From the NCBI RefSeq assembly GCF_030271535.1, contig NZ_JASCXJ010000014.1, forward strand, positions 1-64,000: 64,000 nt of DNA, in the 5' to 3' direction. Source of the stretch: Nocardiopsis sp. ATB16-24. GTDB taxonomy: Bacteria; Actinomycetota; Actinomycetes; Streptosporangiales; Streptosporangiaceae. This document shows positions 44,144 to 56,200 of this stretch, piece after piece. The first letter of the stretch is position 1. The number at the start of each line of letters is the position of its first letter. The notes under the pieces are model-generated. The model searched no databases and was not told the origin of the DNA. It saw nothing but the letters and a program-made list of their open reading frames with translations. The position numbers were made by a program, and so were the translations under genes.

Positions 44144-44410
44144 TACGACCAGTGCTCGGTCGGCGAGAACCCATGGGGCCCATGAGGAGACGGTCGAACA
44201 CCGTGGCTCGCCAGAAGGACGAGGCACAGGCCCAGATCGACGGAGTCCCCGCCGCACCGAAGAGGACGATCAGGTTCCGTCGCACGAAGCGCCACTCACG
44301 ACCGGCCAAGACGACAGAGGTGAACAGGGCCGGGAGCGTGCTCGGGCACCCCCGGCCCTGCCGGCAAGGGTGCTCCTACCAGCGCACTTCGCGGCTGCTC
44401 GGCACAGGGA
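44144..44410. other. Gap between convergent genes
   Basis: 267 bp. On the minus strand one frame stays open with G+C-rich codons (for example LFTSVVLAGREWRFVRRN), which could be the decayed end of a gene, but it has no start and matches no family. Confidence 0.3.
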
Positions 44411-46158
44411 TCATCCTTCGGCCTTCTCGAACGGGGAGGGGAAGGGAAAACGTGCCTGGAGGAACTCCCGCACCATCCGCGCCGCGGCCTCTTGCGCCTC
44501 CGGAGGGGTGTCCAGATCGTTGAGGCAGAAGAAGTCCACCTCTGTGGCGGCTTCCAACGCCTCCAGCTTTTCCCGGGCATCAGGTGCGCCGATGTCGATG
44601 TAGCGCATCTTGAACTCGCCCGGTACGGCTCGACCGGTGAGCAGCGCGTAGTGGTGGTGCATCGTCGCCGCGAAGCTCACGTCCTCGGGAGAGCGGAAGC
44701 GCGAGCGCGTGGTGCGCTCCACCTCCTGGGCGTACTTCTCCTCCAGTTCCAGCATGACCGTGCGGATCTGTGGATGCGGGGTGTGCTTGAACTTGTGGGT
44801 GATCGCGCGCCCGAAGTCCTCCAAGAACAGGGCACGTACGTTCTTGCCCGCCGAGTTCGGCGCGACCTCCCCTCCAAAGGCCTGCCCACCCCGAACTGGA
44901 AGGGGGAGAAGGGCACCTGGGCGATGCCGTTGGCGTGGAAGAAGTTCTGGGCGCGCACCGGTCGGGCCAGGAACACGTCGTCGTTGAAGTACAGGTAGTA
45001 CTCCGACAACCCCTCGATACGGTGCAACCGTGCCTCGATCGCATGGGAGTTGAAGGTGGGCAGAGCCTCGTGGTCGGCGAAGATGTCGCGGTGGTCCACC
45101 ACGGTCAGACCGGGCGCGTCGGTGTCCAGCCAGGCGGGGACTTGAGAGTCGGTCACCAGGAAGACGTTGCGTACGAACGGCGCGTACATCCTTAGCGAAC
45201 GCAGGGAGTAGCGCAGCTCGTCGTGGTCGGTGAACCGGGAGGCATTGGCGGCCAACTCAGCCGTCGTGGTGCCGTCCCGGTAGCGGGCGCGCTTTGCCGC
45301 GTGCTCGGGGTCGTCGCCGTCCACCCAGGTGTAGACCACGTCCACCGAGAAGTCGACCTCGTCCACCAGTTTCCAGGTGAAGGGTTCGAAAGTGGGGTAC
45401 TCACGTCCGGCCACGGTCAACGTGGCGGGCTTTCGCTCCTCGCGGGGCAGTACGTCGGCGACCTTGTTGCGGCGCGGAGCCACCAGGCAGTCCGGCAGCA
45501 CGTCTTGGGGGACCACGACCCGCAGACGGGAGAGGACCTCGTCGGCGTCCTGGCGTTGGACCAGGGCCGCTCCATCACGCCAGAACTCCACGTCGCAGCC
45601 GTATTCGAACCCAGCCAGGACCCGGCCATGGGGTGAGAGCAGTTGCTCGGCGAAGCGGATGGTCAGCCCGGATTTGACATGCTCGTCCAGCGCACCGTCC
45701 ACGTAGGCGGAGAAAGCCGTGACGCTGCCTTGAGGGCCCGGTCTTGCGGCGTACAGCGCGCTGGTTCCGTACAGCTCGCGCATCGTTTCCAGCAGGCGTT
45801 TGCGCTCGGAGCGGTGGACCCCGACCACGTACCGCAGCGCCGAACGGCCCCGGACGAGGAAGTAGTCGATACCCGCGTGTTCCAGGGCATGTGCGACCAG
45901 CTGCAGGTTGCGTTCAGAGGCGCCGGCGGCGGTGAAGTCCTCCACCACCCGGCCCAGCAGTTCGGCATCGCCCGAGGCGAAGGATCGCACCGCCGGGTCG
46001 CTGTCAAGAAGTTCCCGGCGGCGGCGGGCGATCCTGGCCAGTCGTTTCTCCTCGGCGGCCAGGGCAGCGGCTTGGCGGCGTTCCTCCTCCAAACGTGAGC
46101 GTGTGGCGGGAGGGAGGAGGCGTTCTCCGGCGCGCTTGACTCGGTGTGTCAGGGCCAT
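44411..46158 (-). pseudogene. Stealth-family polysaccharide phosphotransferase, frameshifted
   Basis: Full length would be about 582 residues. The N-terminus has a coiled coil rich in Glu, Arg and Ala. Stealth CR1 is DVVYTWVDGDDPEHAAKRAR, CR2 is DHDELRYSLRSLRMYAPFVR, CR3 is YYLYFNDDVFLARPV, and CR4 (RFRSPEDVSFAATMHHHYA) lies in another frame. The frame changes between 44867 and 44900, where one added base restores reading through AFGGEVAPNSAGKNVRALFL. Stealth proteins transfer hexose-1-phosphate units in capsule or exopolysaccharide synthesis. The break may be a sequencing error or a real inactivation. The ATG at 46158 has GGAAGGA upstream. Confidence 0.82.
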
Positions 46159-46729
46159 GGAGGGGTCCTTCCGTTGAGGTGGGGGATGACCCCGGGGGGA
46201 GTCAAATGCGCATTAAAGGCGCATAGGCATTAGATGTCCATACAAGCGACGAATTGGGCACTTCTAGCGTTGGCCTCGCAGCGTGATCGAGACCAAGGTG
46301 ATACCGAAGGGCGTATGGCCGTTCGTGGAACGCAGCGGGTTCGGCCCGCAGTCAATGGTCTTTGCACGTAGGCGATTAGGGATTATGCCGAAGGTGGAAA
46401 TAAGGACAACCAAAACCTGGTGCCTCGCTGATTTCCGAAGGCGTGGGCGACCACCCAAAAACGGCCTTGGTGGAAAGTGGGGTGAGGAAGTTGTTCGTCT
46501 GTGTGAGACAACGCGTCAGGGGGCCGTGGCCGGAAGCGGCCACTGAGGTTTAGTGCCAGATCACCGCATGTGCCCCAAGGAAAACTTCGACCGTTCCAGG
46601 CAACGGGGCCTCGGTGCGGCTTGTTCAGGATGTGAGCTGACAGTAAGTTTCTGTCCGGTTTGACGCCACTGGGACCGAGTTCCTTTGGGTTCGGTATCTC
46701 GTACAACACCACATAGACAGGCATCCCCC
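46159..46729. other. Lower-G+C upstream region of the surface-protein operon
   Basis: About 570 bp, clearly less G+C-rich than its surroundings. An inverted repeat ATGCGC/GCGCAT lies near 46207-46225. A short ORF at 46283-46546 has no ribosome site or family. Promoters for the Stealth gene and the DNRLRE-LamG operon must lie here. Confidence 0.4.
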
Positions 46730-49700
46730 ATGCGTTCCCCCTTGCCCCGGGCGGCAGCGGCGACCACCGCTGCCGCGCTGGCCCTGTCCCTGCTGTCCGC
46801 GGTCCCGGCCACGGCAGAGAAGGACGAGACCGAACAACCCACCAGTGAAGAACTCCAGGAGGAGTTCGACGCACTGGCGTTGGCCGAGCAGACCGGCGAG
46901 CCGGTGGAGATCCCGTCTTTGACCGACGAGAAGACCCAGCACTTTGCCAACCCCGACGGCACGCTGACCGCACAGATCTCCGCGATCCCGGTACGGGTGC
47001 GCTCTGCGGACGGCTGGGTGGAGGTGGACACCACCCTGGTCGCCACCGACGACGGCCTGCTCCGCCCCAGGGCGGCGGGTATGGACATCGCCTTCTCCGG
47101 CGGCGGGGACACGCCCATGGCCCGGATCGGCATCGGCTCCAACAGCGTCGAACTCGACTGGCACGAGGACCTGCCCACCCCCACCCTGGACGGGGACCAG
47201 GCCACCTACGCCGACGTACTGCCGGACGTGGACCTCGTACTGACCGCCGGAGTTGAGGGCTTCACCCAGGTGCTGGTCGTGCACACCCCCGAAGCCGCAG
47301 CCTCTGAGGACCTGGCCGAACTCGAACTCGCCCTGCAAGCCACCGGGGTGAGCCTCAGCGCCGATGAGCACGGCAACATCGAAGCCGTAGGTGACGCGGG
47401 CGGGAAGAGCGTCTTCACCGTCCAGGCGCCGGCCATGTGGGACTCCACCGGCCAAGACGAAGCCCTGGGCGAAGACCCTCTGGTGGCTCCCACCACCGGA
47501 GCGCGCACCGCGCTGGTCGACACCGAGATCACGGTCGACGCCATCCGACTGATTCCCGACCAGGGAATGCTCATCGACGAGGACACCGAGTACCCGGTCT
47601 ACATCGACCCCTCGGTTAACGCCAGCCGCCCCAACTGGGCCTACGTCGACAGGTCCCACCCCAATCAGGCCTACCACAACCCCAAGGTCGACAGCGTCGG
47701 AATTGGGCGTCTTTCCGACAGCAGCGGTACCTACACCCGACGGGCCATGTTCCAGTTCACCGTGATGGCACGCACCAACCAGGCCAACACGACGATCAAT
47801 TCGGCGACACTGCGTACTGAGGTGACCCACGGGTACACCTGTAACAGCAACTCCTACATTCAGTTGCACCGGGTGGATGCATTCAACAGCAAGACCACCT
47901 GGAACAACCAGCCCGCCGCCCGCGCCTTGGTGGACACCCAGAACGTGGTGGGAGGTTGGGTCAACTGTCCGCTTGACTCAGGTGTGGAATTCGACGCCAC
48001 CGACGCCTATCAGTGGGGTGCGGACAACGACCAGTCCCACATCTACCTGCGGTTGAAGGAACGCAATGAGTCCTCCAACTCCGCTTGGCGGCGCTTCGAC
48101 ACCAAGAACAAGCCGCCGGTACTGGTGGTCAATTACAACAACCCCCCCCCGCCCAGATCAGTACGGCGAGCATGTCCGACTCCTTGGGTGGAATGTGCTC
48201 CACGGACAAGGACAACCCGAGGCTGATCAACACCACCACCGTCACGTTCCGTGCCACGATCCGTGACTACGACGCGCGTGCCGCTTGGGGAGGGCAGAAG
48301 CTGAAGGTCCGTTTCGCATGGTGGGCTGAAGGTGAGGGAGCCCCCTTGGGACAGTCGGACTCCACATTCGCCGACGTCGGCTATTGGCCCAATGGTTCTG
48401 AACGCAGCGTCACCGTGTCCGGCCTCCCTGAGAGGCAGCTTCTGGGGTACCGGGCCACCGCCAACGACGAGATCGCCTGGGGGCCGTGGTCGTCCTGGTG
48501 CTGGATCGAGATCGACACCACCAAACCCGACACCGGGCCCACGGTGACCTCCACTGACTACCCCTCGGACGAAGAGCTGCACGGCAGCGTCGGACGTACC
48601 GGCGACTTCACCTTCGCCAACAACGGTGTTGAGGAAGCGGTCTCGTATCACTACAGCCTCAACGACCTCACCTGCACCACAGAAGTGCAACTCGACGAGC
48701 CCGGTGCGAGTGCGACCATTCCTCTCACACCGCGCCGCCGCGGGGCGAACATGATCTACGCCCGCACCGTGGACGCCTACGGGAACTCCTCCCCGTGTGA
48801 ACTGGCCTACTACTTCTTGGTCGCTCCCCCGAGCGGTCCGGTCTCCCACTTCACCCTTGACGAGGGCGAAGGAGACTCGGCCGCCGACTCCGTGGACGCA
48901 AGCCGGATCGCCACGGCCGACGGTGATATCGGCTGGACCCGAGGCCGTGTCGGGAGCCTCACCCAGAACGGCTTCCAACTGGAGGGCGCAAGCCTCGAAA
49001 CGAACGACGGAGCACACGTCCGCACCGAGGAACCGGTGATCGACACCAGCAAGGCCTTCTCAGTGTCCGCCTGGGTGCGGTTGGACGACGCCACAGGAAA
49101 CCACACCGCGGTGTCCCAGGACGGTGAGCGTCACAGCGGTTTCTACCTCGGGTACAACCACACCGACGACGGCAACTGGGTGTTCAAACAGGCCCCCTTC
49201 GACGGGGACGAGACCAACATCGCGCGTCGCGTGTACTCGAACGAGCCCGCCGAGTTGGGAGTGTGGACCCACCTGATGGGAACACACGACCCCGAGACCG
49301 GGGAACTGGTCCTCTACGTCGATGGTGTCCGCCAGGGTGCAATCGTCCAGGAATCAGCGTGGAACGCCGAAGGCCCCCTGGTCATCGGAGGAGCCAAGTA
49401 CAGAGGCCAGTTCTACGACGCATGGCCGGGCGCGGTCGACGACGTACGCGTGTGGAACCGCGTGGTCACCGACCAGGTCGAGGTCGAAGACGCGGAAGCA
49501 CGTTCGGAAGTCTGGAACCTGGCCAATCGCCCCATCGCCCTGGAGGGTCGCTGGCGCCTGGACGAAACCGAGGGGACCGTGGCCGCGGACTCCTCCGACC
49601 ACGGCCTTGACGGAACACTGCACGCAGACCCCTTGACCGCGTGGAACCATGCCGTCAACAACGTGACCTCCGCGCCTGGAGTCAGCCTCGACCACGCCAA

Positions 49701-50220
49701 CGACGAGCACATCACCACCACCTCTCCGGCGGTTCGCACGGACCGCAGCTACAGCGTCGCGGCCTGGGTACGCCTAGACGAGATCGGAGCCAACGCCGCC
49801 GCTGTAGCCCAAAACGGCGACGACCACAGCGCTTTCACCCTCGCCTACCAGCACACCTATGACTGGAACAACTGGGTGATGAAACTGCCTCCCGAGGACA
49901 GCACAGGGGCCACCGGATGGCACCGTGCCCTCTCCGACCACGCGCCGGAGTTCGGCCGCTGGACCCATCTGGCGGCGACCTACGACCACACCTCCCGTCA
50001 AGCCACCCTCTATGTCGACGGAGTCAAGAACGGCACCGCCGAGGTTCCCAACGCCTGGCATGCCAACGGCTCGGTCGTGATCGGAGGCGGTCGCTTCGAG
50101 CAGGAGTTCACCGACGGATGGCTCGGTGACATCAGTGATGTCTTCCTCTACCAGGGTGTCCTCGACGAGGACGAGATCAGGGCAGTACGGGAAGGGATCG
50201 CGCCGGCGCCCACCCTGTGA
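46730..50220 (+). pseudogene. Secreted DNRLRE-LamG surface protein, frameshifted in a C run
   Basis: Full length would be about 1163 residues. A signal peptide (residues 1-30, ending PATAE) is followed by a region with beta-strand-rich repeats. A DNRLRE-type domain (about 300-470) contains TWNNQPAA and HIYLRLKERNESSNSAWRRF. After the break come an Fn3-like region and two LamG jellyroll domains (AFSVSAWVRLDDATGN; SYSVAAWVRLDEIGAN). The frame shifts in a C run at 48142-48150; one more C restores NPPPAQISTASMSDSLGG. The RHS gene's GTG overlaps its stop. Such proteins are often paired with RHS genes in actinomycetes. Confidence 0.82.
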
Positions 50221-53200
50221 ACGGTAGACCGTTCTTCCCACCCCCTTTTGAGCTTCGGCTGATGTCAGAAAGGCACGCCGTGTCCGACCTCCCCCCGAAC
50301 GCGTCGAACTCTGCCGAGAGAACCCCCCATACAGGGCAGGAAAAGGCCGCGACCCCCGAGACACGCACCATGGCCAACAGCCGTGTCGTGCGTTTCATCA
50401 AGGGACCGCTGACCTACACCACGGTTCTGGTGATGGTCGGGAGCCTCCTCCAAGCGGCTCCCGCCTCCTCCCTGACCTACAACACCCGCCCCGACGTGGT
50501 AGATGAGGAGTCGGTCCCCGGCAGCGACACCATGGACGCGCTCCAGGCCTTCTCCGCGGAAGACGCCGTCGCCGACGCGGCCCTGACCGGCCCCTTGGAG
50601 TTCTCGTGGCCGACCGGTGAGGTCGGTGAAACCGCTCTGACCGGCCCGGGCGAGGAACATACGGTCGTGGAAGGTCTGATCACGGCCGCCCAGGTCTCCG
50701 ACGAGGAACGCGACGCGTGGGAGGAGGGACTGGAGGACCTCCCTGTCGGGGGTGAGGCCTCGGACACCGAACAGGAACCCCCGCCACAGGACTCCCCGGA
50801 CACCGTGGCGGAAGGCGGGGAGACCGAAGTGCAGGACGCTCCGCAAACCGCTGAGGAGGGCCAGCCCGAAGAAGACAGCTTGGAGGAAGACCCCCAGACG
50901 CCCACAGAAGGCGATGCCGAAGCCGCAACAGAGGCCGAGGCGCCCGTCGAGGAAACAGCAGAGCCCCACCCCGGTTCCAGCAGTGTCGAGTCGGTACAGA
51001 TCGAGGTCCTCGACCGTGCCGTCGCAGAGGACGCGGGGATCGACGGCCTGCTCCTGCGCGTGACTCGGACCGACGAGGAGACCGGGATCGGCCCGATCGG
51101 CCTGACGATCGACTACTCCGACTTCGCGGACGCCTACGGCGGCGACTACGGCGGACGTCTCGAACTGGTCGAGGTCGACACCTGTCTGCTCGACGACTCC
51201 GTCGAGTGCCAGGACCGCGTCCCGCACACCTTCACTACGGACAACGACGCCAACGCCCAGACCCTTACCGGCACCGTGCCAGCCACCGGCGGTGAGGGCG
51301 TACTCCTGGCAGCGGCAGCGGACGGAGAAAGTTCACGAGGCGACTACAAGGCCACGGACCTTTCCTCCTCATCCAACTGGGACGTCGGCCTCCAGACGGG
51401 TGACTTCTCCTGGAACTATCCTCTCGACATCCCTCCGGTCGCCGGCGACCTGACTCCGGGTATCGAGCTGGGCTACTCCTCCGGCTCCGTCGACGGGCGG
51501 GTCTCCTCGTCCAACAACCAGACCTCCTGGATCGGCGAGGGCTTCAACTACTCTCCCGGCTTCATCGAACGCAGCTACGTCCCCTGTGCGGACAGCCAGC
51601 CGGACTCGGCCAAGACCGGCGACCTGTGCTGGTCCCGGCACAACGCCACGTTCTCGCTGAACGGCCGCTCCGGTGAGATGTTCCTGGACGAGGACGGCAC
51701 GTGGAGGATGCGCCACGACGACGCCTCCCGGATCGAGCGCCTCACCGGCACCACCAACGGCGATAACGACGGTGAATACTGGCGGATCACCACCACGGAC
51801 GGCACCCAGTACTACTTCGGGATGAACCGGCTGCCCGGCTACAGCAGCGGCAAGGCCGAAACGAACTCGGCGTGGACCGTCCCGGTGTTCGGACGCACCT
51901 CAGGGCAGCCCTGCAACGGCTCCAACTTCGCCAACTCCTGGTGCCAGCAGGCATGGCGATGGAACCTGGACTACGTGGTGGACGTCCACGGCAACGCGAT
52001 GACGTACCACTACACCAAGGAGCGCAACCACTACGGCCGCAACGGGCAGGCCAACTCTCCCACCCCCTACGACCGCGGCGGATACCTGCGCCGCATCGAC
52101 TACGGACTGCGCGCCGACGACGTCTACGGCACCGCCCCGGCCCGGGTGAACTTCGACGTCAGCGAGCGCTGCATCCCCACCAGCAGCTTCGACTGCGCCG
52201 AGGACAAGTTCACCAGCGCCAACGCCGGCCACTGGCCCGACGCTCCCTTCGACCAGCACTGCGCACAGGGACAGAACTGCACCAACAAACTGTCCCCGAC
52301 CTTCTGGACCCGTAAGAAGCTCGACTCCGTCACCACCCAGGTACACGACGGCTCCACCTACACAAAAGTCGACTCCTGGACACTGGAGCACGCCTATCCC
52401 CGGACTGGCGACGGCACGCCCCCGGACCTGTGGCTGGAGTCGATCACGCACACCGGCCACGTGGGCGGTACCGAAGCCATGCCCAAACTGGAATTCGGCG
52501 GCACCCAGTTCGAGAACAGGGTCGACACCCAAAGCGACGGCTTCGCCCCCATGATGAAGTGGCGGATCACGAAGATCCTGACCGAGAGTGGCTCGCAGAT
52601 CGACGTCGGCTACGCCGGAGGCGAATGCGACCCCCAGGACTTCCCGACCCCGCACACCAACGGCACCCGCTGCTTCCCGGTCGTCAACAGCACCGCGGAC
52701 GGCAAGGGCCAGTACACCGACTGGTTCCACAAGTACGTGGTCACCCAGGTGAGCGAACACGACCTGGTCACCGACCAGCCGGAGAACATCACCACCTACG
52801 AATACGCGGGCGATGCGGCCTGGCGCTACCAGGACGCCAACGGCACCACCCGTGACAAGTACCGCACCTGGTCCGACTGGCGCGGCTACGCACAGGTCCG
52901 GGTCATCGAGGGCACGGACAACGACACCCAGTCCGCGACCGAGCACCGCTTCTTCCGCGGCATGCACGGAGACCGCCTGCCCAGCGGTACCCGCACCGCC
53001 AAGGTCACCGACTCCGAGGGAACGGAACACACCGACCTCAACGAGTACAAGGGCTTCACCCTGGAGGAGAGCACCCTCAACGGCCCCGACGGCGACATCG
53101 TGGAGAAGACCATCTCCCAGCCCTGGAACCGAGTGACCGGTGAACGCACCTATTCCTGGGGCAAGATCGAGGCCCGTATGACGGGCATGGCCTCCAGCAC

Positions 53201-56200
53201 CCAGTACACAGCCGTCGACGACGGATGGATGCGCACCAAGGAGAGCGCCGAATACGACTCCCTAGGCCGCATCACCCAGACACACGACCACGGCGACCCG
53301 GACGACCCCGGCGACGACCAGTGCACGCGCTACACCTACGCCGACAACCCCAACCTCCGGATCCTGGACACAGTCGCCCGCACAGAGAAGCTCGCGATCG
53401 CCTGTGGGACCACCCCCACCTACCCCGACGACGTGATCAGTGACGAGCGCTCCCTCTTCGACGGAGGCGGATTCACCGAGGCCCCCACTGTCGGGCTGGA
53501 GACCAGCTCCCAGCGGGTCATGGAGTACAACGGCTCCACCCCCACCTACCAGGTCGTCAAGGAAAGCGAGTACGACGCCTACGGGCGCACCGTCTCCGAG
53601 ACCGACGCCCTCGGCAACGTCACCGAAACGACCTACACCTCCGCCGTACCAGGGGGGACCGCGACGACCGTCACCACCACCAACCCCCTAGGCCACACCG
53701 AGACCGAACACCTCGATCCCGCCCGCGGACTCCCCTTGGCCGAGATCGACGCCAACAACAACCGCACCGACATGGCCTACGACCCCCTGGGCCGCCTGAC
53801 CCAGGTGTGGACCCCTGACTGGAAGAAGGCCGACGGGATCGACCCGGCGATGCGGTTCGAATACCACGTAAGCAACGACGCCCCCACGGTCGTGGCCACC
53901 CACATCCGCCGGGAGGACGGCGGCTACAACTCCACCTACCAGCTCCACGACGGCCTGCTGCGCCAGCGCCAGGAACAGGCCCCCGCACCCGGCGGTGGAC
54001 GCCTGATCACCGAGACGTTCCACGACAGCCGGGGCCTGCAGACCAAGACGCGCCACGCCTACTACAACGAGGACGATCCCGGACAGGCCCTGTTCCTGCC
54101 CGACGACAACGACGACCACATCCCCCGGTACACGCAGACGGTCTACGACGGAGCCAAACGCCCGATCGAAGCCCGCACCATGTCCAGGGGCAGAGAGATG
54201 TGGCGGACCTCTTCGGAGTACCGGGGCGACCGCCAACTGGTCACCCCGGCCGACGGGGCGATCCCGACCACCACGATCAAGGATGTGCGCGGCCAGACCG
54301 TCGAGCTGCGCCGGCACCAGGGCGACACCCCCCAGGCCGACTACACCTCGCTGACCTACACCTACACCCCCGCAGGGCAGGTGGAGACCGTCACCGACGA
54401 GGAAGACAACGTCTGGCGCAACCACTACGACCTGCGAGGCCGCAAGGTCCGTACCGACGAGCCCGACCGCGGCACCACCACGTTCGTCTACGACTCTGCG
54501 GACCAGGTGGTGGCCCGCACCGACGCGCGCGACGAGACGATCGTCTACATCTACGACGAACTCGGCCGTAAGGTCGAGCAGAGGGAGGGCGGTGCCAACG
54601 GCCCGCTGCTCGCCTCCTGGACCTTCGACACCGTGGCCAAGGGAGAGCTGACCCGCGCCGTCCGCTACGCCGATGGACTGCAGTACACGACGTCCATCGG
54701 CGCCTACGACTCGCTGGGCAGACCGCTCGCCACGACGATCAACATCCCCTCCGACCCGGCGTACGGAAACCTGAGCGGCTCCTACCGGTTCCGGAGTACC
54801 TACAACTCCGACGGCTCCATCAGGACGAACACCCTGCCCGCAGCGGGAGGCCTGCCGGAGGAAGTGGTCAGCTACACCTACAACGAACTGGGCATGCCCA
54901 TACGGATGCGGGGTCTGAGCAGCGCCGAGACGGTGTACTACGTCAACGACACCGCCTACTCCAAGCTCGGCATGGTCCTGCAGAGGGAGCACTACCGGGC
55001 TGACGGCTCCCACCAGGCCAAACACACCTGGTCCACCCGGACCTACGAGGCGGCCACCAACCGCCTGCACACCTCACGGGTGCACGCCGAGATCGGCCAC
55101 GGCACACTGGTGGAGCAGAGCTACTCCTACGACGCGGCCGGCAACGTGCTCAGCATCAAGGACGAACCCACCGCTGAGGGACTCCTTCCCGACCTGCAGT
55201 GCTTCGCCTACGACGACATGCGCCGCCTCACCCACGAGTGGACCACCGCAGCCGGCGGGGAACAGGCCTGTGACACCGACCCCTCCCGGGACGACATCGG
55301 CGGAGCCGCCCCCTACTGGTACAGCTACGCCTACGACGACCTGGGCAACCGTCTCTCCGAGACCAGGCACGGCCTGGTCGAGGGCAGCGACGTCGAGCGC
55401 ACCTACCACCGCCCCGGATCCGGCGAGGCACAACCACACGCGGTGACTCGGGTGGACTCCAACGGCGCCAGCGGCGACGCGGTCTACACCTACGACGAGG
55501 CCGGGAACATGGTCTCCCGGCAGAACGACAACCGCGCCCAAACCCTGGAATGGAACGCCGAAGGACAACTCACAGCCGTCCACGAAGGCCAGAACACCTC
55601 GGAGTTCGTCTACGATGCCGAAGGCGAGCGGCTGATCCGCGACGACGGAAGCACGGTCACGCTGTTCCTGCCGGGGATGGAGATCAGCTACGACAAGAAC
55701 CAGCTCCTCTCCCAGGCGACCAGGCTTTATGAACACGCCGACGAGGTGGTCGCCAGCCGTTCCAACACCGGCAGCGTGCACTGGATCCTCTCCGACCACC
55801 ACAAAACCGGCCAGCTCGCCCTGGACTCCCTGACAGGTGAGGGAATCCGGCGCAGGTTCACCGCCTTCGGCGCCGACCGGGGCACCACGGGCGGAGCATG
55901 GCCGAACTCTCGCGGATTCGTCGGCGGTGTCATCGACGAACAGATCGGACTGACCCGCCTCGAAGCCCGCTCCTACGATGCGGAACTGGGCTCGTTCATC
56001 TCACCGGACCCGGTGGTGGACTTCAGCGACTCCGAGCAGATGCACGGGTACGCCTACTCCAACAACAACCCGGTGTCCTTCACCGACCCTGACGGGATGT
56101 TCCTGAGGAGGACCTTCTCCCAGGCCCGCAGGTGGGCTGCTTACCGGGCGCGCCAGGCCGCGATCCGCGCCTATCACGCCCGCCAGGCCGCGATCCGTGC

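Noticed and set aside
46283..46546. 87-codon frame upstream of the DNRLRE-LamG gene
   Set aside because: No ribosome site, no recognised domain, and it lies in a likely promoter region.
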